A stretch of 64,000 nucleotides of DNA from Pseudomonas sp. TH15 (GTDB lineage Bacteria > Pseudomonadota > Gammaproteobacteria > Pseudomonadales > Pseudomonadaceae): contig NZ_JAEKEL010000001.1 of assembly GCF_016651105.1 (NCBI RefSeq), positions 5,012,001 to 5,076,000 of the forward strand. The letters are read 5' to 3'. A program made the position numbers and the translations under genes. Positions 8,042 through 18,838 of this stretch are shown piece by piece (positions within the stretch are counted from its first letter, which is position 1; each line of letters begins with the position of its first letter). The notes under the pieces were generated by a model, which did no database searches, was not told the origin of the DNA, and worked only from the letters and a program-made list of their open reading frames with translations.

Positions 8042-8902
8042 TCAGGCTGGGGCCAAGCCGAAGAAGGCCTGAATCAAGCGCAAATCCCGCCGCCGTTCCA
8101 TGCACCCGATCATGTGCCGATTGACCAACCCTTCCCCCAAAATCGGCACCGCCGCCACCCGCGGGTCATGGCTGACTTCCACCGACGACACCACCCCTAC
8201 GCCTAATTCAGCGGCGACAGCCTCGGTCACCGCCTCACGGCTATCCAGTTCCAGCAACACCCGCGGGCTGACCTTCGCCTGACTGCACGCCTCATCAAAT
8301 GTACGCCGAGTAATCGAACTCGGCTCGCGCAACACCATGATCACCTGATCCAACTCTTTGAGTTTCACGTCTGAAGATCGCGTCGCCCACGGGTGCGCCG
8401 CCGGCACCAGCGCGCAAATGCGCGATTCACTCAACGCTTGCAGATGCAGGCCCTTGCGCGGTTCGACCTCGGTCAGCACCGCCACGTCGGCATGCTCGGA
8501 CAACAACGCCGCCAAGGTTTCCTGAGCGTTACCCAAGCGCAAATTCACGGTAATTCCCGGATACCGCGCCCGCAAACTGGCGAGCATCGGCATGACCATG
8601 TGCGGCCCGTCCGCCGCCACTTCCAGACGCCCGGTGAGCAATTGCCGGTTGGCTTCCAGCATCACCTGCGCCTCTTCGGCGAGACCAAACATCGCCCGGG
8701 TGATCGCCGCCAGTTTGGTGCCCTCCTCCGTTAACTCCACCCGCCGGGCGGTACGGCGCAACAGGGTGATCTGGTAGTGCTCCTCCAGCGCCTTGATGTG
8801 CCCGGTGACCGCCGGCTGGCTGATGAACAGTCGCGCGGCGGCCCGGGTAAAGCTGCCCTCGCGGGCCACCGCGTCGAATGCGCGAAGCTGAAACAGATTC
8901 AT
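8042..8902 (-). CDS. LysR-family regulator of phnWX (second paralogue)
   Basis: This is a 286-residue LysR protein with an N-terminal HTH (FTRAAARLFISQPAVTGHIKALE) at about residues 18-42 and an effector domain (RYPGITVNLRLGN, AAELGVGVVSSVEV). It is divergent from phnW with 109 bp between starts, so it most likely activates phnWX in response to AEP or a related ligand, as LysR regulators beside phnWX do in other pseudomonads. It is convergent with, and paralogous to, the LysR gene at 5888; the IS110 element and REP lie between their 3' ends. Confidence 0.85.
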   Translation of the reverse strand: MNLFQLRAFDAVAREGSFTRAAARLFISQPAVTGHIKALEEHYQITLLRRTARRVELTEEGTKLAAITRAMFGLAEEAQVMLEANRQLLTGRLEVAADGPHMVMPMLASLRARYPGITVNLRLGNAQETLAALLSEHADVAVLTEVEPRKGLHLQALSESRICALVPAAHPWATRSSDVKLKELDQVIMVLREPSSITRRTFDEACSQAKVSPRVLLELDSREAVTEAVAAELGVGVVSSVEVSHDPRVAAVPILGEGLVNRHMIGCMERRRDLRLIQAFFGLAPA

Positions 8903-8937
8903 GAATAAATCTCGCTGATGGCTGGCATAACAACAAA

Positions 8938-8971
8938 CAATTTGATTGATGCGACGGCAAATTGCAATTTA
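8938..8971. promoter_or_regulatory. Dyad upstream of phnW, probable LysR operator
   Basis: CAATTTG (8938-8944) and its exact inverse CAAATTG (8958-8964) are 13 bases apart. The second arm overlaps the 12-bp palindrome AAATTGCAATTT (8960-8971). The site lies centrally in the 109-bp divergent region, the normal place for a LysR binding site. Confidence 0.5.
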
Positions 8972-9011
8972 AGCCCCGTAGGTTCATCCCATCGATTGCG
9001 AGGACACGAGA

Positions 9012-10121
9012 ATGAGTACTGCCGAACCCATCCTGCTCACCCCCGGCCCATTGACCACGTCGCGCCGCACCCGTCAGTCGATGATGGTCGACTGGGGTTC
9101 ATGGGATGACCGCTTCAACCAACTGACCGCCAGCCTCTGCGAGCAACTGTTGGCGATCATCAACGGTGCCGACAGTCACCACTGCGTACCCCTGCAAGGC
9201 AGCGGCACCTTCGCCGTCGAAGCAGCGATCGGCACGCTGGTGCCTCGCGACGGTAAAGTCCTGGTGCTGATCAACGGCGCCTACGGCAAACGCCTGGCGA
9301 AGATCTGCGAAGTGCTCGGCCGCCCGTTCAGCACCTTCGAAACCGCCGAAGACGAACCGACCACCGCTTCTGACGTTGATCGCCTGCTGCGGGCTGATCC
9401 GAGCATCACTCACGTCGCGCTGATCCATTGCGAAACCAGCACCGGCATCCTCAACCCGCTGCCGGAAATCGCTCAGGTTATTGCGCAACAGGGCAAGCGC
9501 CTGATCATCGACGCGATGAGTTCCTTTGGCGCCCTGCCAATCGATGCGCAGCAGGTGCCGTTCGACGCGCTGATCGCCGCCTCGGGCAAATGCCTGGAAG
9601 GTGTGCCGGGGATGGGTTTCGTCTTCGCTCGCAAAGAATCCCTGGCGAATGCCGCCGGCAACTCGCATTCGTTGGCGATGGACTTGTTCGACCAGCACAC
9701 CTACATGGCCAAGACCGGCCAATGGCGCTTCACCCCGCCGACCCACGTAGTCGCGGCGCTGCACGAAGCCCTGCTGCAATACAACGAAGAAGGCGGTTTG
9801 CCGGCGCGGCATCAGCGCTACGCCAACAACTGCCAGGTGCTGCTCGATGACATGGCCAAACTTGGTTTGCGCAGCTTCCTGCCGGCCGCGATCCAGGCGC
9901 CGATCATCGTCACCTTCCATGCGCCGAAAGACCCGCGCTACCAGTTCAAGGAATTCTACGAACGGGTCAAGGCCAAGGGTTTCATTCTGTATCCGGGCAA
10001 ATTGACCCAGGTCGAGACCTTCCGTGTCGGCTGCATCGGCCACGTCAATCCGCCAGAGATGCACGCGGCCGTGGCGGCGATTGCCGAGGTGCTGCAGGAA
10101 ATGGAAGTCCTCGAAATCTAA
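9012..10121 (+). CDS. phnW: 2-aminoethylphosphonate--pyruvate transaminase
   Basis: This 369-residue fold-type I PLP aminotransferase moves the amino group of AEP to pyruvate, giving phosphonoacetaldehyde and alanine. The N-terminal [10 protein letters not shown] motif binds phosphate in this family. [10 protein letters not shown] contains the PLP-contacting Asp, and [14 protein letters not shown] holds the Schiff-base lysine at about residue 193. The length matches characterised PhnW proteins (~365-370). The start is preceded by GCGAGGACACGAG. It is followed by phnX after 152 bp that contain a REP doublet, so the two genes are probably co-transcribed but may be expressed at different levels. 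Confidence 0.96.
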   Translation: MSTAEPILLTPGPLTTSRRTRQSMMVDWGSWDDRFNQLTASLCEQLLAIINGADSHHCVPLQGSGTFAVEAAIGTLVPRDGKVLVLINGAYGKRLAKICEVLGRPFSTFETAEDEPTTASDVDRLLRADPSITHVALIHCETSTGILNPLPEIAQVIAQQGKRLIIDAMSSFGALPIDAQQVPFDALIAASGKCLEGVPGMGFVFARKESLANAAGNSHSLAMDLFDQHTYMAKTGQWRFTPPTHVVAALHEALLQYNEEGGLPARHQRYANNCQVLLDDMAKLGLRSFLPAAIQAPIIVTFHAPKDPRYQFKEFYERVKAKGFILYPGKLTQVETFRVGCIGHVNPPEMHAAVAAIAEVLQEMEVLEI

Positions 10122-10138
10122 ATCACACCGCCATCCCT

Positions 10139-10228
10139 TGTGGGAGCGGGCTTGCTCGCGAAAGAGGTCTGACATTCAACATTGATGTCGACTGACACAC
10201 AGCTTTCGCGAGCAAGCCCGCTCCCACC
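10139..10228. repeat. REP doublet between phnW and phnX
   Basis: TGTGGGAGCGGGCTTGCTCG at 10140 and its inverse ending at 10228 flank a spacer containing GTCGACTGACACAC. The pair can form a long hairpin inside the phnWX transcript. Confidence 0.9.
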
Positions 10229-10273
10229 AAAAGCAGCCCTTCATTAGCCAGTTGCCACAGGATTCTGATCACC

Positions 10274-11101
10274 ATGAACTACACCAACCCAACCAAACTC
10301 CAAGCCGCCATCCTCGACTGGGCCGGCACCGTGGTCGATTTCGGTTCGTTCGCGCCGACCCAGATTTTTGTCGAAGCCTTCGCCGAGTTCGACGTTCAGG
10401 TTTCCATTGAAGAAGCTCGCGGGCCGATGGGCATGGGCAAGTGGGACCACATCCGCACCCTGTGCGATCAGCCGCAAGTCGCCGAGCGTTATCGCAAGGC
10501 GTTCGGCCGCACACCGACCGACGATGACGTCACCGCCATCTATAAGCGCTTCATGCCGCTGCAAATCGAAAAAATCGCCGAGCACTCGGCGCTGATCCCC
10601 GGCGCTCTGGCAACTATCGCCAATCTGCGCCAGCAAGGCATCAAGATCGGCTCCTGCTCCGGCTACCCGAAACAGGTCATGGACAAAGTCGTGGAACTGG
10701 CCGCCACCAACGGCTACATCGCCGATCACGTGGTCGCCACCGACGAGGTGCCGAACGGCCGTCCATGGCCGGCTCAGGCCCTGGCCAACGTGATTGCCCT
10801 GGGGATCGATGATGTTGCGGCCTGCGTGAAGATCGACGATACCGTGCCGGGCATTCTTGAAGGTCGCCGCGCCGGCATGTGGACCGTGGCGCTGATCTGC
10901 TCCGGTAACGCGCTGGGCCTGGACTACGCGGGTTATCAGGCCCTCGGCAGCGAGGAACTGGCCAGCGAGCGCAAGCGTATCCACGCCATGTTCGAAGGCT
11001 CACGCCCGCATTACATGATCGACACCATCGGCGATTTGCCGCAAGTGATAGCCGATATCAACAAGCGTCTGGCCAACGGCGAAATGCCGCAAACCAACTG
11101 A
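10274..11101 (+). CDS. phnX: Phosphonoacetaldehyde hydrolase (phosphonatase)
   Basis: This 275-residue HAD-superfamily enzyme cleaves the C-P bond of phosphonoacetaldehyde to acetaldehyde and phosphate. The nucleophile D15 lies in [10 protein letters not shown]; the Ala two residues after it is the usual phosphonatase feature in place of the second HAD aspartate. The Schiff-base lysine is K56 ([12 protein letters not shown]). [11 protein letters not shown] is HAD motif II, and [20 protein letters not shown] is the motif III/IV region. With PhnW it completes a two-step AEP degradation route. A strong terminator follows 23 bp after the stop. Confidence 0.96.
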   Translation: MNYTNPTKLQAAILDWAGTVVDFGSFAPTQIFVEAFAEFDVQVSIEEARGPMGMGKWDHIRTLCDQPQVAERYRKAFGRTPTDDDVTAIYKRFMPLQIEKIAEHSALIPGALATIANLRQQGIKIGSCSGYPKQVMDKVVELAATNGYIADHVVATDEVPNGRPWPAQALANVIALGIDDVAACVKIDDTVPGILEGRRAGMWTVALICSGNALGLDYAGYQALGSEELASERKRIHAMFEGSRPHYMIDTIGDLPQVIADINKRLANGEMPQTN

Positions 11102-11123
11102 TTGCCCTGCCCACTGCAAACAA

Positions 11124-11158
11124 AAACGCCAGCGTCCACACGACGCTGGCGTTTTTTT
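11124..11158 (+). terminator. Intrinsic terminator of phnWX
   Basis: AACGCCAGCGT and ACGCTGGCGTT form an 11-bp stem with a short loop, followed by seven T residues. Confidence 0.9.
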
Positions 11159-11289
11159 GATGAAACCCGTGATTCAGAGCATTGAAAGTCCGATCAGCTT
11201 CAGGCAAATCCGCCAAAGCGGATTACAGTTAAAGCATGCCGTCGCACAAGAACGGCCGGTATCGACCCTGATCTGTGAGGAAACACCGT

Positions 11290-11838
11290 ATGCCGTGGAC
11301 AAGCTCCGAATCGCGTTACAGCACCGTGTCGGTCCTGTTGCACTGGCTGATGCTGGTGTTGTTGGTGCTGGTCTACGCCAGCATGGAATTTCGCGGCATC
11401 TTTCCCAAGGGCAGTGGCGGGCGCACGCTGATCCGCGAAGTGCATTACATGCTCGGCCTGACCGTGTTCGTGCTGGTATGGTTTCGCCTGCTCGCGCGCA
11501 GCCTCGGCCCGGCGCCGAAGATCTTCCCGGCTTCGCCGCAATGGCAGACCGTGCTCGCGCGGCTGATGCACTGGGCGTTGTACCTGTTCATGATCAGCAT
11601 GCCGATTCTCGGCTGGCTGATCACCAGCGCCGAGGGGCATCAGGTGATGTTCTACGGTTTCGACCTGCCGCTGCTGGTGAGTGAGGACAAGGCCTACGCC
11701 AAGCAAGTGGAGCACTGGCATGTGCTGATCGCCACCATCGGGTACTGGCTGATCGGCCTGCATGCGCTGGCGGGGATTTATCACCATTACGTGGTGGGCG
11801 ATAACACGCTGCTGCGGATGATGCCCAAACGCGGCTAA
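11290..11838 (+). CDS. Cytochrome b561 family protein
   Basis: This is a 182-residue four-helix membrane protein of the di-haem b561 (CybB) family, which exchanges electrons with the quinone pool. The haem-ligand histidines lie in LLHWLMLVLL, REVHYMLGLT, LMHWALYLFM and EHWHVLIATIGY/GLHALAGIYHH. The ATG at 11290 is preferred because GTGAGG at 11275 is the ribosome-binding site; an apparent GTG start at 11275 would overlap it. The gene stands alone, convergent with the desulfhydrase gene. Confidence 0.9.
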   Translation: MPWTSSESRYSTVSVLLHWLMLVLLVLVYASMEFRGIFPKGSGGRTLIREVHYMLGLTVFVLVWFRLLARSLGPAPKIFPASPQWQTVLARLMHWALYLFMISMPILGWLITSAEGHQVMFYGFDLPLLVSEDKAYAKQVEHWHVLIATIGYWLIGLHALAGIYHHYVVGDNTLLRMMPKRG

Positions 11839-11862
11839 AACGCTTTTGGAACAGCTGGATTC

Positions 11863-11896
11863 ATTGTGAAGAGGGGATTTATCCCCTCTTCACAAT
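11863..11896. repeat. Palindrome between convergent genes (GGGGATTTATCCCC family)
   Basis: ATTGTGAAGAGGGGAT and its inverse form a near-perfect 16-bp stem with almost no loop. The core GAGGGGATTTATCCCC recurs at ~30700 and throughout the array at 52.8-54.5 kb. It has no T-run but sits where a bidirectional terminator would. Confidence 0.75.
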
Positions 11897-11926
11897 AAAT
11901 CCACTCATGACAGAAATACGCTGCAA

Positions 11927-12853
11927 TCAGGGGACGCGGTTGAATCCCCGGCGCCCTTGCAATCCGCCGGTATGGACGAAAATCAGCCGAGTGCCGCAGG
12001 CAAATCCGCCCGCCTCGACGTGACTCTTGAGCGCCAATAACGCCTTGGCGGTGTAAAGCGGTTCCAGCGGCACACCGCTCGCCTGCTCGCTACGGTCGAT
12101 AAATTCAAGCAGTCCGGCATCGACCTTGGCAAAACCGCCACGACAGGCATCGATCAATTCATACCCTGCATTGGCCATCCCTGCTTCCTGGAGGATTGCC
12201 TCAACCTGCGGCGCCACACCGTGAGCCTCCGGCACCGCCAACGCGCCATACACCGGGTGCTCACCGCCCTCGGCCAGCACCAGCCCCGCCAATGTCGTCC
12301 CCGTGCCGCAAGCCAGCCACCAACCGTGGTAATCGCTCCAGCCCAGATTGCGCAATTGCGCATCGACCTGAACCTTAAGCGCTGCGCAGCCCAATGCCCC
12401 GGGTATTCCGCCGCCTCCCTCAGGCACCGCTTGCAATGTCGGGTACTGCACCTGCCACGGCTGCCAGAAACCCGGCTCGTGCCGCGCGCGGTAACCGGCG
12501 TAACCCAACCAGTGCAGCTGCATGCCGAAGTCTTGCAGATCCTTTACGGTCGGAGTGTCTTGCGGATGACCGCGCAGCAGGCCAACGGTTTTGAAGCCGA
12601 AGCGTTTGCCTGCTGCAGCCAATGCGTGCAGGTGATTGGAGTGAGCGCCGCCGAGGCTGATGATGCCGTCGGCACCGGTACGGTCGGCGGCGTTGAGGTG
12701 TTCGATGAGCTTGAACCACTTGTTGCCGCTGATCAGCGGGTCGATTTGGTCCAGGCGCAGGATCGCCACTTCAACATTGGCGGCGGCCAGCCAGTCGAGC
12801 GAGAGTAATTCGAGAGGGGCTTGGGGTAGCCAATCGGAGGGAGGCAAAAACAT
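11927..12853 (-). CDS. PLP-dependent D-cysteine desulfhydrase / ACC deaminase family enzyme
   Basis: This 308-residue fold-type II PLP enzyme has the Schiff-base lysine in ISGNKWFKL (~residue 45), the SLGGAHSNHLHALAAAG cofactor segment and a phosphate-binding ACGTGTTLAGLVL loop. This family includes D-cysteine desulfhydrase (DcyD, giving pyruvate, ammonia and sulfide) and 1-aminocyclopropane-1-carboxylate deaminase. True AcdS enzymes are longer (~338 residues), so a desulfhydrase-like activity is more likely, but the substrate cannot be fixed from sequence. No clear Shine-Dalgarno is seen before the ATG. Confidence 0.8.
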   Translation of the reverse strand: MFLPPSDWLPQAPLELLSLDWLAAANVEVAILRLDQIDPLISGNKWFKLIEHLNAADRTGADGIISLGGAHSNHLHALAAAGKRFGFKTVGLLRGHPQDTPTVKDLQDFGMQLHWLGYAGYRARHEPGFWQPWQVQYPTLQAVPEGGGGIPGALGCAALKVQVDAQLRNLGWSDYHGWWLACGTGTTLAGLVLAEGGEHPVYGALAVPEAHGVAPQVEAILQEAGMANAGYELIDACRGGFAKVDAGLLEFIDRSEQASGVPLEPLYTAKALLALKSHVEAGGFACGTRLIFVHTGGLQGRRGFNRVP

Positions 12854-12906
12854 GAGCGTCGATTCGATCTGGACAGAGCCAGCATTCTAGTCGCTCATAA
12901 GCAGCC

Positions 12907-12972
12907 ATCGCGAGCAGGCTCACTCCTACATTTGAAATGCGTCCACCTGTAGGAGTGAGCCTGCTCGCGATA
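12907..12972. repeat. REP doublet (short spacer)
   Basis: ATCGCGAGCAGGCTCACTCC and its inverse, GGAGTGAGCCTGCTCGCGAT, flank about 26 bases between the desulfhydrase start and the fadH stop. Confidence 0.9.
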
Positions 12973-12998
12973 GCCATTGGCACGCTAGGCCTGCGAAA

Positions 12999-15059
<2,061 letters not shown>

Positions 15060-15248
15060 TCACGGAAAAAGTGCAGGAGCTCTTCGGCCCCCGTCAGTCA
15101 TGTTGGACAGACTAAGAGTCGCGCCGCCGTCTCTCAATGACCGTAACTGACAACTTATTGATCCAAATGTGCAGCGCCCCTTGGCAAGCGTCGGCGTGGG
15201 CCCTACCCTAGTCGACGAATCCCGCACACGGCCGTTGACTGCTTTCCC

Positions 15249-16379
15249 ATGCGTAAACTTCTGTACCTGACATTTTCCATGGCGTTGATCGCCGCCCTCA
15301 CGACCTACGCCATGTGGGCCGCGGACCGTCCGGCGGGTCATTACCTGTCGGACCTGCGAATCAATCTGGCGGTCGATCAAGGCACACCGGCCGATCGCGG
15401 CAACCTGCTGGGTATCCAGCCCGAGCTGTTCCCCACCGACTACCAAAGCCCCGAGCGCCTGCACCGCAAGCTCGCGGCCTATCTGCAAAAAGCCCAGGAC
15501 CAGGGCCTGCTGAATGAAAAAACCATCGTCGTGCTGCCGGAACATGTCGGCACCTGGCTGATGGTCAGCGGCGAGAAAGATGAGCTGTACCAGGCCAGCA
15601 CGCTCCAGGAAGCGATGAACTGGCTGGCGGCGAGCAATCCATTGCAGTTCGTCCGCGCCCTGATTAGCGCCAAGGGCGCCAGCCGTCTCGATGATGCCCA
15701 CCTGCGCATGAAAGCCAAAAGCATGGCCAAGGATTACCAGGCTCTGTTTGGTGGTTTGGCGAAAGAATTCCACGTGACGTTGGTAGCCGGCTCCATCGTG
15801 CTGCCAGAGCCCAGCGTTATCGATGGCACGTTGAAAATCGGCCACGGCGCACTGTTCAACAGCAGTGTGGTGTTCGGTCGCGACGGTTTGCCGATCGGCC
15901 AGCCGCAGCGGCAGATGCACCCGATCTTCGATCAGCGCGATGTACTGGAAGCCGAAGATAAACACGCGATCAACGTTGTTGATACCCCGGCCGGACGCCT
16001 GGGCATCTTGATCGGCAGCGACAGTTGGTACCCGGACAACTACCGCAAACTCGACGAACAAGGCGCGCAACTGGTGGCGGTCCCGGCGTACATCGTCGGC
16101 CACGGAACCTGGGACAAGCCGTGGCGCGGTTACAAGGGCCTGTCGACGCCAAGCTCCGTCAGCCTCAAGGCCGGCGAACTCAGCGAAGGCCAGGCCTGGC
16201 ATCGCCTGACCCTGATCGCCCAACCACCCAGCAGCCAGGCCATCGCCGGCATCAGCGTGTTCCTGCGCGGGCAGTTCTGGGACAAGGGCAGCGCCGGTCA
16301 GAGCTTTCTCAGCGCCAACGGCCAGCACTCCGCCGACAGCAATGTCCGGGGTGCGCGCCTGTTGAACCTCTGGTTATAA
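15249..16379 (+). CDS. Nitrilase-fold (carbon-nitrogen hydrolase-like) protein lacking the catalytic cysteine
   Basis: This 376-residue protein has an N-terminal signal anchor (residues ~1-25, LLYLTFSMALIAALTTYAMW). The fold markers are present: VVLPEHVG carries the Glu position of the E-K-C triad, and GRLGILIGSDSWYPDNYR aligns with the usual G-V-x-I-C-Y-D-x-x-F-P strand. At the nucleophile position there is Gly instead of Cys, and the whole protein contains no cysteine. It is therefore unlikely to hydrolyse amides or nitriles by the normal mechanism. It is followed after 3 bp by an AraC regulator, so the two are probably translated together. The function is unknown. Confidence 0.7.
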   Translation: MRKLLYLTFSMALIAALTTYAMWAADRPAGHYLSDLRINLAVDQGTPADRGNLLGIQPELFPTDYQSPERLHRKLAAYLQKAQDQGLLNEKTIVVLPEHVGTWLMVSGEKDELYQASTLQEAMNWLAASNPLQFVRALISAKGASRLDDAHLRMKAKSMAKDYQALFGGLAKEFHVTLVAGSIVLPEPSVIDGTLKIGHGALFNSSVVFGRDGLPIGQPQRQMHPIFDQRDVLEAEDKHAINVVDTPAGRLGILIGSDSWYPDNYRKLDEQGAQLVAVPAYIVGHGTWDKPWRGYKGLSTPSSVSLKAGELSEGQAWHRLTLIAQPPSSQAIAGISVFLRGQFWDKGSAGQSFLSANGQHSADSNVRGARLLNLWL

Positions 16380-16382
16380 ACG

Positions 16383-17420
16383 ATGAAACCGCTGCCGATG
16401 CGCCTCGGGGATCTGTCGGTGGGCTTTGTTCATAGCCTGGCCGACGCTGTGCGCAGCCATGGCGCTGACCCTCAGCCATTACTCGACCAGTACGGCCTCG
16501 ACGCCGCTCGCTTGAGCGAAGCAGGCGCCCGGCTCTCTATCCCGCGCTATATGCGCCTGGGCCACGGGGCGATTCAACTGACCGGTGACCCGGCGCTGGG
16601 CTTGCGCATGGGTCAACTCAGTCGCTTGAGTCAGGCGGGCCTGGCCGGTGTCACCGCCGCCCAGGCCCCGACGGTGCGGGAAGCGGCGCGTTGCCTGATT
16701 CGCTTCGAAGCCTTGTACGGGTCCAACTATCGCGGCCAGTCGAGTTTCCACGAAGACGCCCGGGGCGCATGGCTGCGGTTCTATTCCATCAGCCCTTACA
16801 ACGCCTACAACCGCTTCGTGGTGGACTCGATCATCGCAGGCTGGTTGCAGCAATTGTCCAGCGTAAGCCCTGCCCCGCTGCGGGCCGAACGCATCGAGAT
16901 CGAATTCGAAGAAACGCAGTATAGAGAAGCCTACAACGTGTTTGATTGCCCGATCCAGTTCGGCGCCGAACACAATCAATTGCGTCTGAGCCTGGCCAGC
17001 CTCGCCCAGCGCAACCCGCAACATTGCCCGAGCACCTGGCGGCACCTGCTGCAATTATGTGAACGGGAACTGGAGCAACTGACACGCACCCGTAGCCTGC
17101 GTGAACGCATCACTCAGTTACTGGGGCCGTTGCTCAACGGTGGCCGGGAACCCGACCTGGAAGAAGTGGCGGCACGCCTGAAGCTGCCCACCTGGACCTT
17201 GCGTCGCAAACTCGCCGAGGAAGGCACGCAGTTTCGTGCAATTCTCAACGACACGCGCCGCGACCTGGCCATGACCTACATCCGCGATACCGAACTGGCG
17301 TTCGGGGAAATCGCTTATCTGCTCGGCTTTGCCTCAGCCGAAGCCTTTCAACGGGCCTTCAAACGCTGGAACGGCCAGACACCCGGCGAATTTCGCCGCA
17401 GTCATCGCAAAACGGCATAA
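16383..17420 (+). CDS. AraC-family transcriptional regulator (OruR-like architecture)
   Basis: This 345-residue protein has an N-terminal AraC-binding domain of the type found in OruR/ArgR-like regulators (residues ~10-200, LSVGFVHSLADAVRSHG, LGLRMGQLSRLSQAG). The C-terminal double HTH covers ~residues 255-340 (LEEVAARLKLPTWTLRRKLAEEGTQF and FGEIAYLLGFASAEAFQRAFKRW). It starts 3 bp after the nitrilase-like gene with no strong ribosome-binding site, which suggests translational coupling. The inducer is unknown. Confidence 0.88.
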   Translation: MKPLPMRLGDLSVGFVHSLADAVRSHGADPQPLLDQYGLDAARLSEAGARLSIPRYMRLGHGAIQLTGDPALGLRMGQLSRLSQAGLAGVTAAQAPTVREAARCLIRFEALYGSNYRGQSSFHEDARGAWLRFYSISPYNAYNRFVVDSIIAGWLQQLSSVSPAPLRAERIEIEFEETQYREAYNVFDCPIQFGAEHNQLRLSLASLAQRNPQHCPSTWRHLLQLCERELEQLTRTRSLRERITQLLGPLLNGGREPDLEEVAARLKLPTWTLRRKLAEEGTQFRAILNDTRRDLAMTYIRDTELAFGEIAYLLGFASAEAFQRAFKRWNGQTPGEFRRSHRKTA

Positions 17421-17461
17421 GAGCAACTGCAAGCCCACAGCCACAAGCGGCAAGCAAACCC

Positions 17462-17548
17462 TTACAGCTCGGTAGCGTCTTCCGCAGGCTCTGGCGGATC
17501 CAGTTCAAAGGCCTGGTACTCGAGCAGTTCTTCTTGGTAATCGTCCAT
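17462..17548 (-). CDS. Small acidic protein, 28 residues
   Basis: This short ORF reads MDDYQEELLEYQAFELDPPE... and ends ...DATEL. It has a strong GGGGGA ribosome-binding site eight bases before the ATG. The peptide is very acidic, with a clear coding look (tyrosines and a Pro-Pro-Glu segment) rather than REP-like sequence. No membrane segment or known motif is seen. It is convergent with the AraC gene. The function is unknown; the evidence is the start signal and composition only. Confidence 0.55.
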   Translation of the reverse strand: MDDYQEELLEYQAFELDPPEPAEDATEL

Positions 17549-17722
17549 CGTGTAATCCCCCGTACTGCTCGCTGAAAAATGGCCTGATCAATCGACCCGT
17601 GCCCCGAGCATAAAGTGCCCGTATGAAGGAAAAATGAAACACGGCCTTCATCAATAAAACGTAGCAGACGGTCAGGAATTTATCGCGGGACTTTTGTCCG
17701 GAGAATGTAACGAAATACTCGC

Positions 17723-17804
17723 GTAGGAGCTGCGGCACGCTGCGATCCGTTGATCTTGTTTTTAGGACAAGATCAACAGATCGCAGCGTGCCGCAGCTCC
17801 TACA
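17723..17804. repeat. Inverted repeat of the GTAGGAGCTGC family
   Basis: GTAGGAGCTGCGGCACGCTG and its inverse flank a nearly palindromic centre (TTGATCTTGTT...ACAAGATCAA), forming an almost perfect ~38-bp hairpin arm. Confidence 0.85.
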
Positions 17805-17814
17805 CGGGATCGGA

Positions 17815-18678
17815 TCACTGGCCGGACGCAGGCATCGCCGGGATCGGCTCGGACGGCGGTGGGATGTCCGGGTTGGCCGGCGGAGTGATGGTCTCCGCGG
17901 CAGGAGCTGGTTCAGCGACTGGCGCCGGGGTGATCGGCGCCGTCTCTGCCGGCGGAACCACCGGCTCCGAACTCACCGGCGCCACTTCGGCCGGGGCCGG
18001 AGCTGGTTCAGCAGCCGGAGCAGGCGTTGCTGCAGGCTCGGCGGCTGGCGTCGGCACCAATGCCGCCGGCGCTGGCGCAGGAGCAGCTTTGGGTTCAGGT
18101 ACGCCCAGGTCAGTTTTAGGCTTCTCGACGATGTGCGCCGCTTTCTTCGCTTCCGGCGGCAGGAACAACTCCACCAGAGTAAAGAAACGCTCGTAGAACT
18201 TGGCCGAGGACACGGTTTCGCTGGCGACCTTGACCATCGAATCATCGGAGGAGCCGATCGGCATCGACACCGAGCCCAACACGCCTACACCGAGGCTGGC
18301 AGAGTTGTTGGTCTTCTTCAGCGCGTAGCGGTCCTGCAAGGCGTTGGCGAACATGGTCGCGTGGTGCCCCTCGGTGCCGTCATCGGCACAGACCACACTG
18401 AAGCTGATCTCCATGTGGGTCTCGCCAGTCTGCTGGAAGCTCTTGTGCCCGCTGACCAGTTTCGGATCGCTGCTGGTGATGATATAGCCCTGGCTGAGCA
18501 AGGCGCGACGAGCGGCTTCGCAGGTCTGTGCATCGCTCACCGGGTAGTTGCGTGAAAACGTTCCGGAGTCGTCGAAGTTCTCATGCTCATAGATGGCGGC
18601 TTTTTTCGACGAACAACCGGCAGCAGCGGCTAGCACCAGCGCCAGCCCGACGACACGCATGGGAATTGACTTAAACAT
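17815..18678 (-). CDS. DUF2242-type lipoprotein with Ala/Pro-rich tail
   Basis: This 287-residue lipoprotein has the signal peptide MRVVGLALVLAAAAG|CSS with the lipobox cysteine at residue 22. Residues ~30-190 form the globular DUF2242-like domain (ENFDDSGTFSRNYPVSDAQTCEAARRAL). The last ~95 residues are a low-complexity Ala-Pro-Glu tail (repeats such as APAPAALVPTPAAEPAA), perhaps a spacer through the periplasm. Upstream the sequence gives an AGGATG ribosome-binding site. No function is established for this family. Confidence 0.75.
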   Translation of the reverse strand: MFKSIPMRVVGLALVLAAAAGCSSKKAAIYEHENFDDSGTFSRNYPVSDAQTCEAARRALLSQGYIITSSDPKLVSGHKSFQQTGETHMEISFSVVCADDGTEGHHATMFANALQDRYALKKTNNSASLGVGVLGSVSMPIGSSDDSMVKVASETVSSAKFYERFFTLVELFLPPEAKKAAHIVEKPKTDLGVPEPKAAPAPAPAALVPTPAAEPAATPAPAAEPAPAPAEVAPVSSEPVVPPAETAPITPAPVAEPAPAAETITPPANPDIPPPSEPIPAMPASGQ

Positions 18679-18838
18679 TGAACATCCTGAGGGGAAACGG
18701 TCCGGGGCGTATTGTGCTACAGAACGATGCTTAGGTGCGCATCGATTAGTGTCTTAAAACGGTTACAGGTGTGTTGACCGTTATATGCAGGAAAAGTCGC
18801 GCGGGGTTGTGGATTCCCGATGGACAGGGGCAAAAATC

